A stretch of DNA of 64,000 nucleotides from positions 31,315 through 95,314 of the forward strand of contig JAADJD010000015.1 in assembly GCA_013150955.1 (NCBI GenBank). Direction: 5' to 3'. Position 1 is the first letter of the stretch; each line of letters starts with the position of its first letter. The DNA comes from Calditrichota bacterium (lineage in GTDB: Bacteria > Calditrichota > Calditrichia > RBG-13-44-9 > J042). This document shows positions 53,343-61,354 of this stretch, piece after piece. A program made the position numbers and the translations under genes. The notes beneath the pieces are model-generated. The model was not told where the DNA came from. It did no database searches and saw nothing but the letters and a program-made list of their open reading frames with translations.

Positions 53343-55547
53343 ATGGCCAAACAAACGAGACATCTGCTTTCCTGCCACTTCTGGCGAATCTTCGGGATTT
53401 TATTCATCCCATTGATGCTCCAGGGCGCCACCCAATCCGGTGCCCGCATTCAGGGTCGGGTGGTCGATGAGCATCAGCAACCCATGATCGGGGCCAACAT
53501 TTATCTGGAAGGAACCATTCTGGGGGCTTCCACCAACGAGAACGGGTTCTTCTTCATCGATAACGTGCCGCCGGGACAATTCACCCTGGTGGTGAGCATG
53601 ATGGGTTACCAGTTGTTCAAACGAACCATCCAGGTGACTGCCGGCCAATCGCTGGACGTGGGGACAATCCAGCTCCGGCCAGCCCCCATTCAGGCTGCCC
53701 CGATCGTGGTTACCGCCAGCCGTACAGAAGAGGTGCTCCAGGAAGCCACCACGTCCATCACCGTCATGCAGGAACGGGAATTCCGCCTGCGCAACAACAT
53801 TACCCTGAATCAGGCTTTGCAATACATTTCGGGAATCAATCTCAACGGTGGGCAGGTGAACATCCGGGGGGCAACCGGGTACACTCGCGGTGTGGGAAGC
53901 CGGGTGTTGCTTTTGTTAGACGGTCTTCCCCTGTTAACGGGGGATACCCGGGAAATTAATTTCGACGTGGTTCCTCTGTTCATGATCGAACGCGTGGAGG
54001 TGTTGAAAGGGGCGGGTTCCGCGCTGTACGGTTCCGGCGCGATGGGCGGGGTGATCAACATCATCACCCGTGGCATCCAGAACACGCCCACTTTTTTCAC
54101 CCGCTGGTATGCCGGCATGCACAGTGAACCCAGCTACCGTCAGTGGCAATGGTCTGACAAAAGCCGATTTTTAAACGGGCAATTGGTTGGATTTCAAAAA
54201 CGATGGGGAACACTGGGCCTATCGTTTATTGGCACGCGGGATCAGGATGACAGTTATCGCCAGAACGACTGGCGCCTGCGGCATACCGGCAGCGTGAAGC
54301 TCCAATGGGATATTTCTCCGTTTCAACAATTCATCCTGCATGGAAATTTGATGGAACAAAAACGGGGAAACTTTCTTTTCTGGAAAGATTTGCAACATGC
54401 GCTGCAGCCCCCAGAAGAGCAACGGGACGATTGGGTCCATTCCCGACGCGGTTACCTGGGAACCAGCTACCGACTCATTCCCGGGAAAGACCAGGTATTC
54501 CAGCTAAAGGCCCTCTGGTTTTCCAATTGGTTTGAAGATAACATCGGCGAACAAAACAACGGGAATCGGTCTCAATCCAACCAGGTCTACGGTGAACTTC
54601 AATACTCGGTAAAGAAAGGCATTCATTTTTTGACGGCTGGCATCAGCACGAACTACGGATGGGTCAATGCCAATCTGTTTGGCAGGCGCCAGGCTACCGA
54701 AGCTGCTTTTTATTTGCAAAATGAGATGCGCTGGAATCCGTCCTGGAAGGTTACCCTGGGCATCCGCGGGGACTATTTCGACGTGGATCAATTGAACGCA
54801 CAATTTCAAATCAGTCCCCGTCTGGGAATACATTATTCCCCCGGTGGAAGCACCCATCTTCGGGCATCACTGGGATGGGGATTCCGGGCGCCTTCCCTTG
54901 CCGAAGCCTTCACGACCACTTCCGTTTCCGGGTTTCAGGTCATCCCCAATTACCAGTTGAAACCCGAGACCAATTTCTCCGCCGAGGTTGGAATCAGACA
55001 GCAGTTTGGATTTGTCGATCTGGATCTGGCCGTTTTCAACAGCAACTATCGCCACCTCATTGAGCCCCGGTTTTTAACCAGCGGACAAATACAGTTTCAA
55101 AATGTTATCCGGGCGCGCATTACCGGAATCGAGGGCAATCTGAGTGGTAAGCTTTTTCAAAACCGTTTGATCTTCAATTATGGTTACACTTATGTCCATG
55201 CCCGGGATCTTACCCGAAATGATTATCTGAATTTCCGTCCCAGGCACCTGTTTTACGCCAGTCAGACTCTTCACCTGGGAACGATCCTCATAGGACTGGA
55301 CTATCGCTACATCGCGAAATATGACCGGATTGATCCCCGGCTGGAGCTTCTGGTGAAGGACGTGGATCAATACGTGCCGGCACACGTTCTGGACGGCCGC
55401 ATCAGCGCCATTCTGGTGACCGGAAAGTTTCCGATCCGCTTCACATTTCATGTCGACAACATATTGCAGTACTACTACACCGATCTGGTTGGGGCACTGG
55501 CTCCACTGCGGAAATATGTGTTTTCTCTGGAAATGGGCTTCCATTGA
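53343..55547 (+). CDS. TonB-dependent outer-membrane receptor with carboxypeptidase-regulatory N-domain
   Basis: A 734-residue receptor. After the signal peptide comes a CarboxypepD_reg-like domain (about 34-115, GRVVDEHQQPMIGANIYLEGT and FTLVVSMMGYQ). The plug (about 125-240) shows VNIRGATGY, VLLLLDGLPL and ERVEVLKGAGSALYGSGAMGGVINIIT. The 22-strand barrel (about 250-734) ends in an aromatic-rich FSLEMGFH. Plug and barrel resemble BtuB/FepA-like siderophore, cobalamin or haem receptors more than SusC. The ligand is unknown. A lipoprotein and the peptidase fusion lie immediately upstream. Confidence 0.93.
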   Translation: MAKQTRHLLSCHFWRIFGILFIPLMLQGATQSGARIQGRVVDEHQQPMIGANIYLEGTILGASTNENGFFFIDNVPPGQFTLVVSMMGYQLFKRTIQVTAGQSLDVGTIQLRPAPIQAAPIVVTASRTEEVLQEATTSITVMQEREFRLRNNITLNQALQYISGINLNGGQVNIRGATGYTRGVGSRVLLLLDGLPLLTGDTREINFDVVPLFMIERVEVLKGAGSALYGSGAMGGVINIITRGIQNTPTFFTRWYAGMHSEPSYRQWQWSDKSRFLNGQLVGFQKRWGTLGLSFIGTRDQDDSYRQNDWRLRHTGSVKLQWDISPFQQFILHGNLMEQKRGNFLFWKDLQHALQPPEEQRDDWVHSRRGYLGTSYRLIPGKDQVFQLKALWFSNWFEDNIGEQNNGNRSQSNQVYGELQYSVKKGIHFLTAGISTNYGWVNANLFGRRQATEAAFYLQNEMRWNPSWKVTLGIRGDYFDVDQLNAQFQISPRLGIHYSPGGSTHLRASLGWGFRAPSLAEAFTTTSVSGFQVIPNYQLKPETNFSAEVGIRQQFGFVDLDLAVFNSNYRHLIEPRFLTSGQIQFQNVIRARITGIEGNLSGKLFQNRLIFNYGYTYVHARDLTRNDYLNFRPRHLFYASQTLHLGTILIGLDYRYIAKYDRIDPRLELLVKDVDQYVPAHVLDGRISAILVTGKFPIRFTFHVDNILQYYYTDLVGALAPLRKYVFSLEMGFH

Positions 55548-55591
55548 TGCGTTAGGCATCGGGTTCCTGGAACGCTGCCGATCCCTTTCAA

Positions 55592-55711
55592 CCCAGATTA
55601 TGCATTAGCCTACGAATGACACGAATTCACACCAATAAACCCAGATTATGCATTAAAACGAATTACACGAATTAACACCAATAAAAATTCGGGTAATTCG
55701 TAGGATAATGG
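55592..55711. mobile_element. Rearranged MITE-like fragments, copy M
   Basis: Two left ends (CCCAGATTATGCATTAGCC at 55592 and CCCAGATTATGCATTAAAA at 55640) and one right arm (TTCGGGTAATTCGTAGGAT) are compressed into 120 bp, a deletion product of adjacent copies. Confidence 0.7.
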
Positions 55712-56080
55712 ATGAACGCACTTATCATTTCAAAAAAGAATGTTGGATAGAGCCAACACTTTCAAAAAACAAGGTGTTGGTTCTAAAAAACAAGTTCAAC
55801 GCAGTTCCTCCCGCCGATCGATACACCAACTGCCCATGAAATTTTTCGCAAATTTTGCAAACAATTAACGCCCCTTCCCTAACCGCTGCATTATCAATTA
55901 GATAGATCCCCCAAAATTCGCAGGCACCCAAACTTTCCGTTTATGGATTTCCCTCCATTTCCAAACATGGCATGACACTTGTCCTGATATTTCATGGATT
56001 GAATGAAGCCGTGGTTTTTCGGATTTCCATTCGGGAAAAACAATACCCCGGAATCCAGGCAAATAAACAAAAAACGCAAA
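55712..56080. other. Gene-poor stretch with one hairpin
   Basis: CCAACAC (55753-55759) pairs with GTGTTGG (55774-55780), which may be a weak terminator or remnant. The rest shows no supported gene. Confidence 0.35.
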
Positions 56081-56290
56081 ATGAGCATGAAGTTATCCAT
56101 TTTAATCATTCACCCGGAAGGAGAAACGGTCAAGAAACTGCGGAGAACATTAATCCAGGCCGGTTATCGAGTACACATGGCACATGACGTGGAAATGGCC
56201 AGGGAGATGATGGAACACAACAAAGTCAATTTGATCATGATTCCGCCCCATCAGGGTTTTCCCATCATTTCCCCGGAAGATTCACCATAA
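56081..56290 (+). CDS. Half-length receiver-domain-like protein
   Basis: The 69-residue frame encodes LSILIIHPEGETVKKLRRTLIQAGYRVHMAHDVEMAREMM and ends soon after VNLIMIPPHQGF. This is the beta1-alpha1-beta2-alpha2-beta3 half of a response-regulator receiver, with the acidic pair and the phospho-acceptor replaced (His-Pro, Pro-Pro). Half of the domain is missing, so it is either a remnant or a very small regulator. No strong ribosome site is visible. Confidence 0.45.
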   Translation: MSMKLSILIIHPEGETVKKLRRTLIQAGYRVHMAHDVEMAREMMEHNKVNLIMIPPHQGFPIISPEDSP

Positions 56291-56346
56291 CAAAAAATGT
56301 AAACATCCCAAAACTAAAAACTAAAACCAAACTAATGGAGGGTATC

Positions 56347-56829
56347 ATGAAACACAATATCAAAAAATGGTTGAAGGGATGGATGTTGGTTTTATTGGTA
56401 ATCGGGATTGTCTCCTGCGGGAAAGATAGCGGGACCAATCCCGAGGAAGAATCCCCTGGCATGAGTGCAAAGGTGGATGGGAAATCCTGGACGGCCGCTG
56501 CGACCAATGCGACCTATATTAGCAATGTGCTGGTCATTACCGGATCGGCCCAGGATGGTTCGAATATTACCCTTAGCTTAATGAATGTCAACGGCCCGGG
56601 GTCCTTCGACATCATCGGTCCCGACCCGGCGAATATGAACACGGCCACCTACACAGTCAATTTTACCCCATACACCGCAACCAAGGAAAAAGACGGTATC
56701 TGTAAAATTGAAAAATTGACCGATTCGGAAGTGAAAGGTACGTTCAGCTTCAAAGCCACCAGTGACAATAATGCTTCCGACGTTATTGAGATCACCGAGG
56801 GGAAATTCCTGATCCAGTTCAAGAAATAG
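56347..56829 (+). CDS. DUF6252-like lipoprotein
   Basis: A 160-residue lipoprotein whose signal ends at VIGIVSCGKD (Cys about residue 23). The mature part has the DUF6252-type beta sandwich: MSAKVDGKSWTA, LVITGSAQDGSNITLSLMNV, and a C-terminal pattern VKGTFSFKATSDNNASDVIEITEGKFLIQF. The ATG at 56347 follows GGAGGG by six bases. The stub of a paralogue with the same closing pattern lies 200 bp downstream, so this was a tandem pair. Confidence 0.78.
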   Translation: MKHNIKKWLKGWMLVLLVIGIVSCGKDSGTNPEEESPGMSAKVDGKSWTAAATNATYISNVLVITGSAQDGSNITLSLMNVNGPGSFDIIGPDPANMNTATYTVNFTPYTATKEKDGICKIEKLTDSEVKGTFSFKATSDNNASDVIEITEGKFLIQFKK

Positions 56830-56890
56830 GCATTAACAAATCGGGGATCGGCTACTGGGAAAAGGGTAGCCGCTTCCCCGGAATTTTTAA

Positions 56891-57033
56891 CCCAGATTAT
56901 GCATTAGCCTACGAATGACATGAATTCACACCAATAAAAATAATAAAATGCACTGGATTCTATCTGGATGAAAATGTTTCCCCGGATATATTCGCTATTT
57001 TGTTGATTTTTTTCGAATTCATTCGCATGATTC
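56891..57033. mobile_element. MITE-like element, copy N, right end deleted
   Basis: Begins with a full left end CCCAGATTATGCATTAGCC and runs to CGCATGATTCGTG, then stops about 20 bp short of the usual terminus and continues directly as lipoprotein coding sequence. Confidence 0.75.
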
Positions 57034-57159
57034 GTGAAAAAATATGAGAACAACACCGTCGAAGGCACCTTCAGCGCCACAGTGCAGAGCGACAAAGACC
57101 CCAACGACGTGAAAAAGATTACTGAAGGAACATTTTCGGTAACGCTTTCAGGGCAGTAA
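57034..57159 (+). pseudogene. C-terminal stub of a DUF6252-like lipoprotein paralogue
   Basis: The 41-residue frame reads ENNTVEGTFSATVQSD and KKITEGTFSVTLSGQ, aligning with the last 40 residues of the intact lipoprotein upstream (VKGTFSFKATSD and EITEGKFLIQF). Signal peptide and most of the domain are missing, replaced by MITE copy N. It cannot be functional as a lipoprotein. Confidence 0.82.
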
Positions 57160-57230
57160 TTCCATAACCCCTTCAATTGAACCACCAGGCAACATGCCGT
57201 AAATTTTATGAAAACACCCCCATGTTAATT

Positions 57231-57257
57231 GGCACCTCTCAATGAATGAGGGGTGCC
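57231..57257. terminator. Hairpin at the edge of the cassette array
   Basis: GGCACCTCTC (57231-57240) pairs with GAGGGGTGCC (57248-57257) with one G-U pair and a 7-base loop, followed by a T-rich stretch. It could end transcription from the lipoprotein side or from the cassettes. Confidence 0.5.
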
Positions 57258-57315
57258 TGTGGTTTTGGGGATTTTTTGAAAAGGTTTGTGTAGGGTTGAA
57301 GGGGAGTAAAAAACT

Positions 57316-57373
57316 TGATAACGACAGCGTTCAGCGGCGGCGTTTAGCCGTCCGCTGGAATGGGTTGTTATGC
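57316..57373 (-). other. attC site 1 (distal end of the integron array)
   Basis: The 58-bp site runs from TGATAAC (57316-57322) to GTTATGC (57367-57373). Inside, CAGCGGCGGC and GCCG-T-CCGCTG pair with one extrahelical T, the attC asymmetry. The last base overlaps the stop codon of the ParE gene. No further site is seen to its left, so this is the array end. Confidence 0.85.
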
Positions 57374-57666
57374 TATTTTATTCTTCTCTTCCAATAGCCT
57401 GGTTTCCTGTTCAATTGCATGATTGCTATGATATTAATCTCATCTTTACCAATCTGATATATCACTCCGTATGGAAACCGATTTACTAAACATCTCCTCG
57501 TATTCTTTGACATCTTTGCCCAGGCTTCAGGGAAATGAACTATCCTCTGTATAGTGGAATAAATCTCCTTCGCAAATTCCAAACCCAACCCCTGCTGACA
57601 TTCCTCATAATAATCTATTGCTTCAAAGAACTCTTCTCTCGCATCAGGATGAAATGATATCTTCAT
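57373..57666 (-). CDS. ParE/RelE-family toxin
   Basis: The 97-residue protein matches the ParE/RelE fold: the N-terminal ISFHPDAREEFFEAIDYYEECQ helix, a strand pair around RRCLVNRFPYGVIYQIGKDEINIIAIMQLNRKPGYWKRR. RelE members cleave mRNA at the ribosome and ParE members poison gyrase; this sequence with its YY and RFPYGVIY motifs is closer to the ParE branch. It starts at the last base of the antitoxin stop (TAATG), so it is translationally coupled. Toxin-antitoxin pairs are common stabilisers of large cassette arrays. Confidence 0.88.
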   Translation of the reverse strand: MKISFHPDAREEFFEAIDYYEECQQGLGLEFAKEIYSTIQRIVHFPEAWAKMSKNTRRCLVNRFPYGVIYQIGKDEINIIAIMQLNRKPGYWKRRIK

Positions 57667-57896
57667 TACTTATTATATCTTCTCTTAACCTCCTCAAATA
57701 CTTCTTCAGCAGGAATAGTCTTCACCTTTCCATTCCTTATCTCTTTTACCCTTCTCTCTGCCTCTTGAGCCCATAGTTTATCTATTTCTTTTTGTGTAGG
57801 ATGTAGAGTATTTAAAATCTTCTCTATTAACTTAGTCTTAATATCTACAGGTAAGGACTCTACCATTGCCATGAGTTCATCTGTCTTTATACTCAT
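57666..57896 (-). CDS. Addiction-module antitoxin (TIGR02574/PF09720 type)
   Basis: A 76-residue acidic helical protein with the family pattern: an N-terminal helix around LMAMVESLPVDIKTKLIEKIL, LHPTQKEIDKLWAQEAERRVKEIRNGKVKTIPAEEVFEEVKRRY. These 'addiction module component' antitoxins pair with RelE/ParE toxins and lie just upstream, as here. GCATAAC at 57929-57935 lies 33 bp before its start and could be the cassette's leading core. An insertion sequence sits about 140 bp upstream. Confidence 0.87.
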   Translation of the reverse strand: MSIKTDELMAMVESLPVDIKTKLIEKILNTLHPTQKEIDKLWAQEAERRVKEIRNGKVKTIPAEEVFEEVKRRYNK

Positions 57897-58034
57897 ATCT
57901 CACTCCTTTTTTGTCCTTTATTATCTTAGCATAACATTCCAATTAAATTTATTCTACAGAATTCCAATTTTGGTTAAATATAGCTAAAAATGATAGAATA
58001 TCAAAAATATTTATTTTGTATTTATTATATCGCA
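57897..58034. other. AT-rich leader between antitoxin and insertion sequence
   Basis: Contains GCATAAC (57929-57935), a possible cassette core; no attC-like stem accompanies it. Probably the promoter region of the toxin-antitoxin pair, now separated from attC 2 by the insertion sequence. Confidence 0.4.
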
Positions 58035-59389
58035 TTGCCTCATATTAAATGTAACCGAAACGATTTAGAAAAAGCTTCGTTGCCTCATAATTTATGTTAC
58101 CCAAAATTGAGGCCTTTAATAATGACCAACGAAGCCCGTAGAGAGTATTTGGAGGAGATTTTGCATTTTGCCACGTTATCGCACCGCCAGTCGCCAGGAG
58201 AAAAAACGCATCCCGGATGAATTCTGTATCAACTGTGGTTACCACCGTAAATATGCCATTCGTTTGCTTAACTCCTCTGTTAAAACGCGCCGTAAAACCC
58301 CACGCAAACGGGGCCCCAAAGCCCGATATGATGCCCCACAAATCCTACAGGTCATTATGGATTTCTGGAAACGTACCAACCTACCATGCTCGAAGCGGTT
58401 AAAAGTCATTCTGCAGCTCTGGCTACCTTTCTACCCCTATTATCTGCCCGCTCACATCGAAGAGAAACTCCACACCATCTCCCCGGCCACTATCGACCGC
58501 CTGATGAGCCCCATGCGGAAACGAGCCTCCAAAATCGGCTTGCCAACCACCAAACCCGGGAGCATCCTGAAAAAACATATCCCCATTAATGCCAATCAAT
58601 GGGACGAAACCCGGCCAGGATTCCTGGAAGCCGATACCCTGGCACACTGTGGTAGCTCCGTGGCCGGCTCTTTCATTTATACCCTTAATTGTGTCGATAT
58701 TGCTACCGGATGGCATATCCAGCGTGCCGTGTGGGGCAAAGGCCAACGCGGCATTATCTCCGCCATACAAAGCATGGAAGAAGCCCTGCCATTTCCAATT
58801 CGAGAATTCGACTGTGACAATGGATCCGAATTCCTCAACTGGCATCTGCTGCGACACTTCTCCAAGCGAAAACAACCCATTCAATTTACCCGTTCCAGAC
58901 CCTATCACAAAAACGACAACGCCCATATCGAAGAAAAAAACTGGTCCGTCATCCGACAATACCTGGGCTATCAACGATTCGACCAACCTCAATTGCTCCC
59001 CATGCTCAATGACCTCTATAGCACGGAATGGTATGACTACTTTAATTTCTTTATCCCTTCTATGAAACTGGTGAATAAATATCGAAAAGAAGCTCAAATA
59101 AAAAAATTATACGATACACCCAAAACTCCCTATCAACGCATCATGGAATCTCACCATATACCAGAAGCAACCCAAAAAGCGTTGACCGCTCATTTCCAAC
59201 AACTCAACCCTATCCATCTGCAAGAAAAAATGTTCAAAAAAATTAAACAAATCATTTTTATCGCCAATAAACATCCCGAAACCATTCACCCTTCTAACGA
59301 AAGGAATCCGTCCTATGAACAGCAATAATAAACTCACGATTTCACATTGGATTATTTCTCCTCTAAAGTTACCTTTTAATATGAGGCAA
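58035..59389. mobile_element. Insertion sequence inside the cassette array
   Basis: A 1.35-kb element bounded by the inverted repeat TTGCCTCATATTAAA (58035-58049) and its complement (59375-59389), extending as near-matches GTAAC/GTTAC. A second, diverged direct copy of the left end (TTGCCTCATAATTTA) begins at 58080. One transposase gene fills it. No clear target duplication was found in the flanks. Confidence 0.8.
58122..59328 (+). pseudogene. DDE transposase, frameshifted near the start by a 7-bp duplication
   Basis: The main frame (from TTG 58168) encodes a 386-residue DDE/integrase-core transposase: an N-terminal HTH with RILLN-like CGYHRKYAIRLLN, then catalytic Asp in FLEADTLAHCG, Asp in EFDCDNGSEFLNW and Glu in NDNAHIEEKNW. 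The likely original start is ATG 58122 (TNEARREYLEEI), but ATTTTGC is duplicated in tandem at 58158-58171; removing one copy joins EEIL directly to PRYRTASRQEKK. Because only 14 residues are lost and GGAGGAG precedes the TTG, some activity may remain. Confidence 0.78.
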
Positions 59390-59428
59390 CTGGAACTAAA
59401 ATGTTTATTTTTAGACAATTATCGACCT

Positions 59429-59547
59429 TCATAACCCGCCGCAAGAAAGTTATCAAAGAACACAATAAAATGCATGGAACCTTAATTTAGAACAGACTAT
59501 ATACAAATCATAGGGAACTTGCTGCCTGGTTGATACAATTGTTAGGT
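59429..59547 (-). other. attC site 2 (weaker)
   Basis: From TCATAAC (59429-59435) to GTTAGGT (59541-59547), 119 bp. GCCGCAAG and CTTGCTGCCTGG give a partial stem. The right core touches the stop codon of the next gene in the same way as the other sites. The left end is 40 bp from the insertion sequence. Confidence 0.5.
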
Positions 59548-60260
59548 TATTTTTTAGTAAATTTTACTATGTTCTTCGCCAATTCTCGAAAAAAATGAGT
59601 ATCTTCAGCTTTTTTTAATGGAATCAACACCTTCCCACTTTCATCTAAAATAAATTCAGTATAAACTACTTGGTTAGTATGACTCGAAACGAAATATATC
59701 CAAAAACAGCCACCCAAAATAAATCGATATACTCTGTGAGCATCAACTCTCATCATCTGAGGGGGATATATCAAACCATCCAATATTTTATTTCCTTCCA
59801 TTAAAATCATGACCATAAAACAAGGATAGTCAAGTTTATTTCCTGGATTTTCATTTAACAGCATATTGCGTATTTTTATCAAATGAGGTCCTAGGGCTAC
59901 ATTTTGAAAAAAATCCAGACTTGATACTGCTGCCCTATATAATAAAGATAATTGAAATAACTTAAATTTTTTATAGTCAATTCCTTCTATTTTTAGTGGG
60001 TTCCCGTTTGTTATGTATATTCCAGTTCCACCATAGAAAACACTTCTTACATATTTTTCATAGACACTTAATTGAACTTCACAATCTTCACAAAGCAACT
60101 TTTCACGAAGTCCTTTCTGTTTAAAATGCAATTTTTGACCCTCTGATAAGGGGATAACATTAAATCTATGTTTTTCATCATACATTGGTTTATAAAAAAA
60201 CTCTGGAATTATGTGGGAATTTCTTAATTTTTTTTCTTGGCCACATAATTTACACTTCAT
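59547..60260 (-). CDS. Cassette protein with HNH-like CxxC zinc domain
   Basis: The 237-residue protein opens MKCKLCGQEKKLRNSHIIPEFFY, and LLCEDCE follows near residue 65: two CxxC pairs and a S-H-I-I-P motif as in HNH-type zinc nuclease folds. The HNH active site is incomplete (no clear second catalytic His), so nuclease activity is uncertain. The remainder is mixed alpha/beta without a known motif. The ATG at 60260 is 16 bases inside the leading core of attC 3; a TTG at 60287 would start inside that site and is rejected. Confidence 0.65.
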   Translation of the reverse strand: MKCKLCGQEKKLRNSHIIPEFFYKPMYDEKHRFNVIPLSEGQKLHFKQKGLREKLLCEDCEVQLSVYEKYVRSVFYGGTGIYITNGNPLKIEGIDYKKFKLFQLSLLYRAAVSSLDFFQNVALGPHLIKIRNMLLNENPGNKLDYPCFMVMILMEGNKILDGLIYPPQMMRVDAHRVYRFILGGCFWIYFVSSHTNQVVYTEFILDESGKVLIPLKKAEDTHFFRELAKNIVKFTKK

Positions 60261-60275
60261 GGCAATGTAATTATT

Positions 60276-60346
60276 TATTAACGACAAAGCTCACTTGCCG
60301 CATGGAGCACTAGCGAAATGCGGTCAAGTGCACCCATTTGTTAAAC
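60276..60346 (-). other. attC site 3
   Basis: TATTAAC (60276-60282) to GTTAAAC (60340-60346), 71 bp. CACTTGCCGCAT pairs with ATGCGG-T-CAAGTG, perfect except for one extrahelical T. The stop codon of the upstream cassette gene lies within the right core. Confidence 0.92.
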
Positions 60347-61080
60347 GGCCCTTTGAGATGTCGCCTTTGTAATCCTCTTTTTAAGCAAATAATTTGCATA
60401 CGATGTTGCTATATGAAGACGAAATAGAGCTTCATCATAGTCACTAATTCCTGCATGTGCACCGCTGGTATGGAGAATCGCCCATATTGAACGTCCTAGA
60501 TTCCATTCTTTATTATTAAGTAAGTTGCCTCGCAAATCATCGAGTGCAGCGTTCGGATCAGATCGAATCTGTCCACTTTGGGACTTCGCAAGTTGAATTA
60601 AAAAATCCTCCATGAATGATCTCAGTTGTCCATTACATGCCTCCCACCGTCCATCTACAAATGATGTATAGCTTTGATTATAATGTCGCCTTGCCACATC
60701 AAAGCCAAGTTGATCCAGTTTGGTTTCTAAAATTGTAATTTCTGGGCCAAGAGTAGCCGGTGCGGGTGTAGTAGGAATCAATTTTGAGCTATCCCATTCG
60801 AAACCATTTATTTTTAGGGAATGCACCAGGGGACTTTCCGAGTCAATAGATGTATGCTTAAAGACATATTCGACGAGACGTACAATGACTTTTTCAGCTT
60901 TTTTACAGGTGTCAATTGCTCTACCAAACGTACAAGCCTACCTGCTAATTCCTTAAGTGTAGAACCACTGAGTTTATCTTCAAGCTTAAATTCGTATGCA
61001 AGAATCCGAATCTCTTCTTTTGCCTGGACATTTGCAAGTGCTCGAGCAAGCTCAGCAAGTGTTCGTCGTGAAAATCGCAT
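60341..61080 (-). CDS. Frameshifted two-part cassette protein, possible -1 frameshift product
   Basis: The first frame (ATG 61080, behind CGGAG) encodes a helical N-terminal region, RRTLAELARALANVQAK and LKELAGRLVRLVEQL, ending at 60814. The -1 frame then carries KVIVRLVEYVFKHTSIDSES, FEWDSSKL, and a C-terminal helical domain with RWEACNGQLRSFMEDFLIQLAK and SGAHAGISDYDEALFRLHIATSYANYLL, ending at 60341. At the join the zero frame reads GTA AAA AAG, a slippery A AAA AAG (60898-60904). It is either programmed -1 frameshifting or loss of one A. The C-terminal pattern resembles abortive-infection/effector families, without proof. Confidence 0.62.
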
Positions 61081-61093
61081 GTATATTTTCTCC

Positions 61094-61218
61094 GTTTAAC
61101 AATAGCGTCAGCGGCGTGGCGTCGCCGTCCAACACCCACAGTTGGCGCATAACCTTGGCCCGAAATTCCGCCACGTTCGCGCGCAGTTCAGCCGCGTCCG
61201 CTGCACATGGAGTTAGAG
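61094..61218 (-). other. attC site 4 (long)
   Basis: GTTTAAC (61094-61100), a perfect RYYYAAC core, to GTTAGAG (61212-61218), 125 bp. CAGCGGCG pairs with CG(CG)-T-CCGCTG with an extrahelical T; the loop is large, as in VCR-type sites. Between this site and the next gene, 61219-61354 shows no coding sequence. Confidence 0.72.
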
Positions 61219-61354
61219 CGCGTTCTATCCAAATAAATTTTCTCCATACGCTAGCTTGCCACAAGCATAGAAACTATATTTTCACCGCTACTACCAGACT
61301 AAAAAGGACACTGTAAAGATGTTGCCAAGATGATGCTTTTATTCACGCGCAGCC

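Noticed and set aside
6866-57033. Dispersed 165-bp repeats as a CRISPR array or REP elements
   Set aside because: Copies are far apart, 165 bp long, have terminal inverted repeats and target duplications, and no spacers or cas genes occur.
57929-57935. GCATAAC as an eighth attC core upstream of the antitoxin
   Set aside because: The sequence to its right does not form paired attC arms; kept only as a possible cassette boundary.
57990-58220. Separate 76-residue gene at the left end of the insertion sequence
   Set aside because: Its second half is the original N-terminus of the transposase, cut off by the 7-bp duplication; the first half reads through the terminal repeats.
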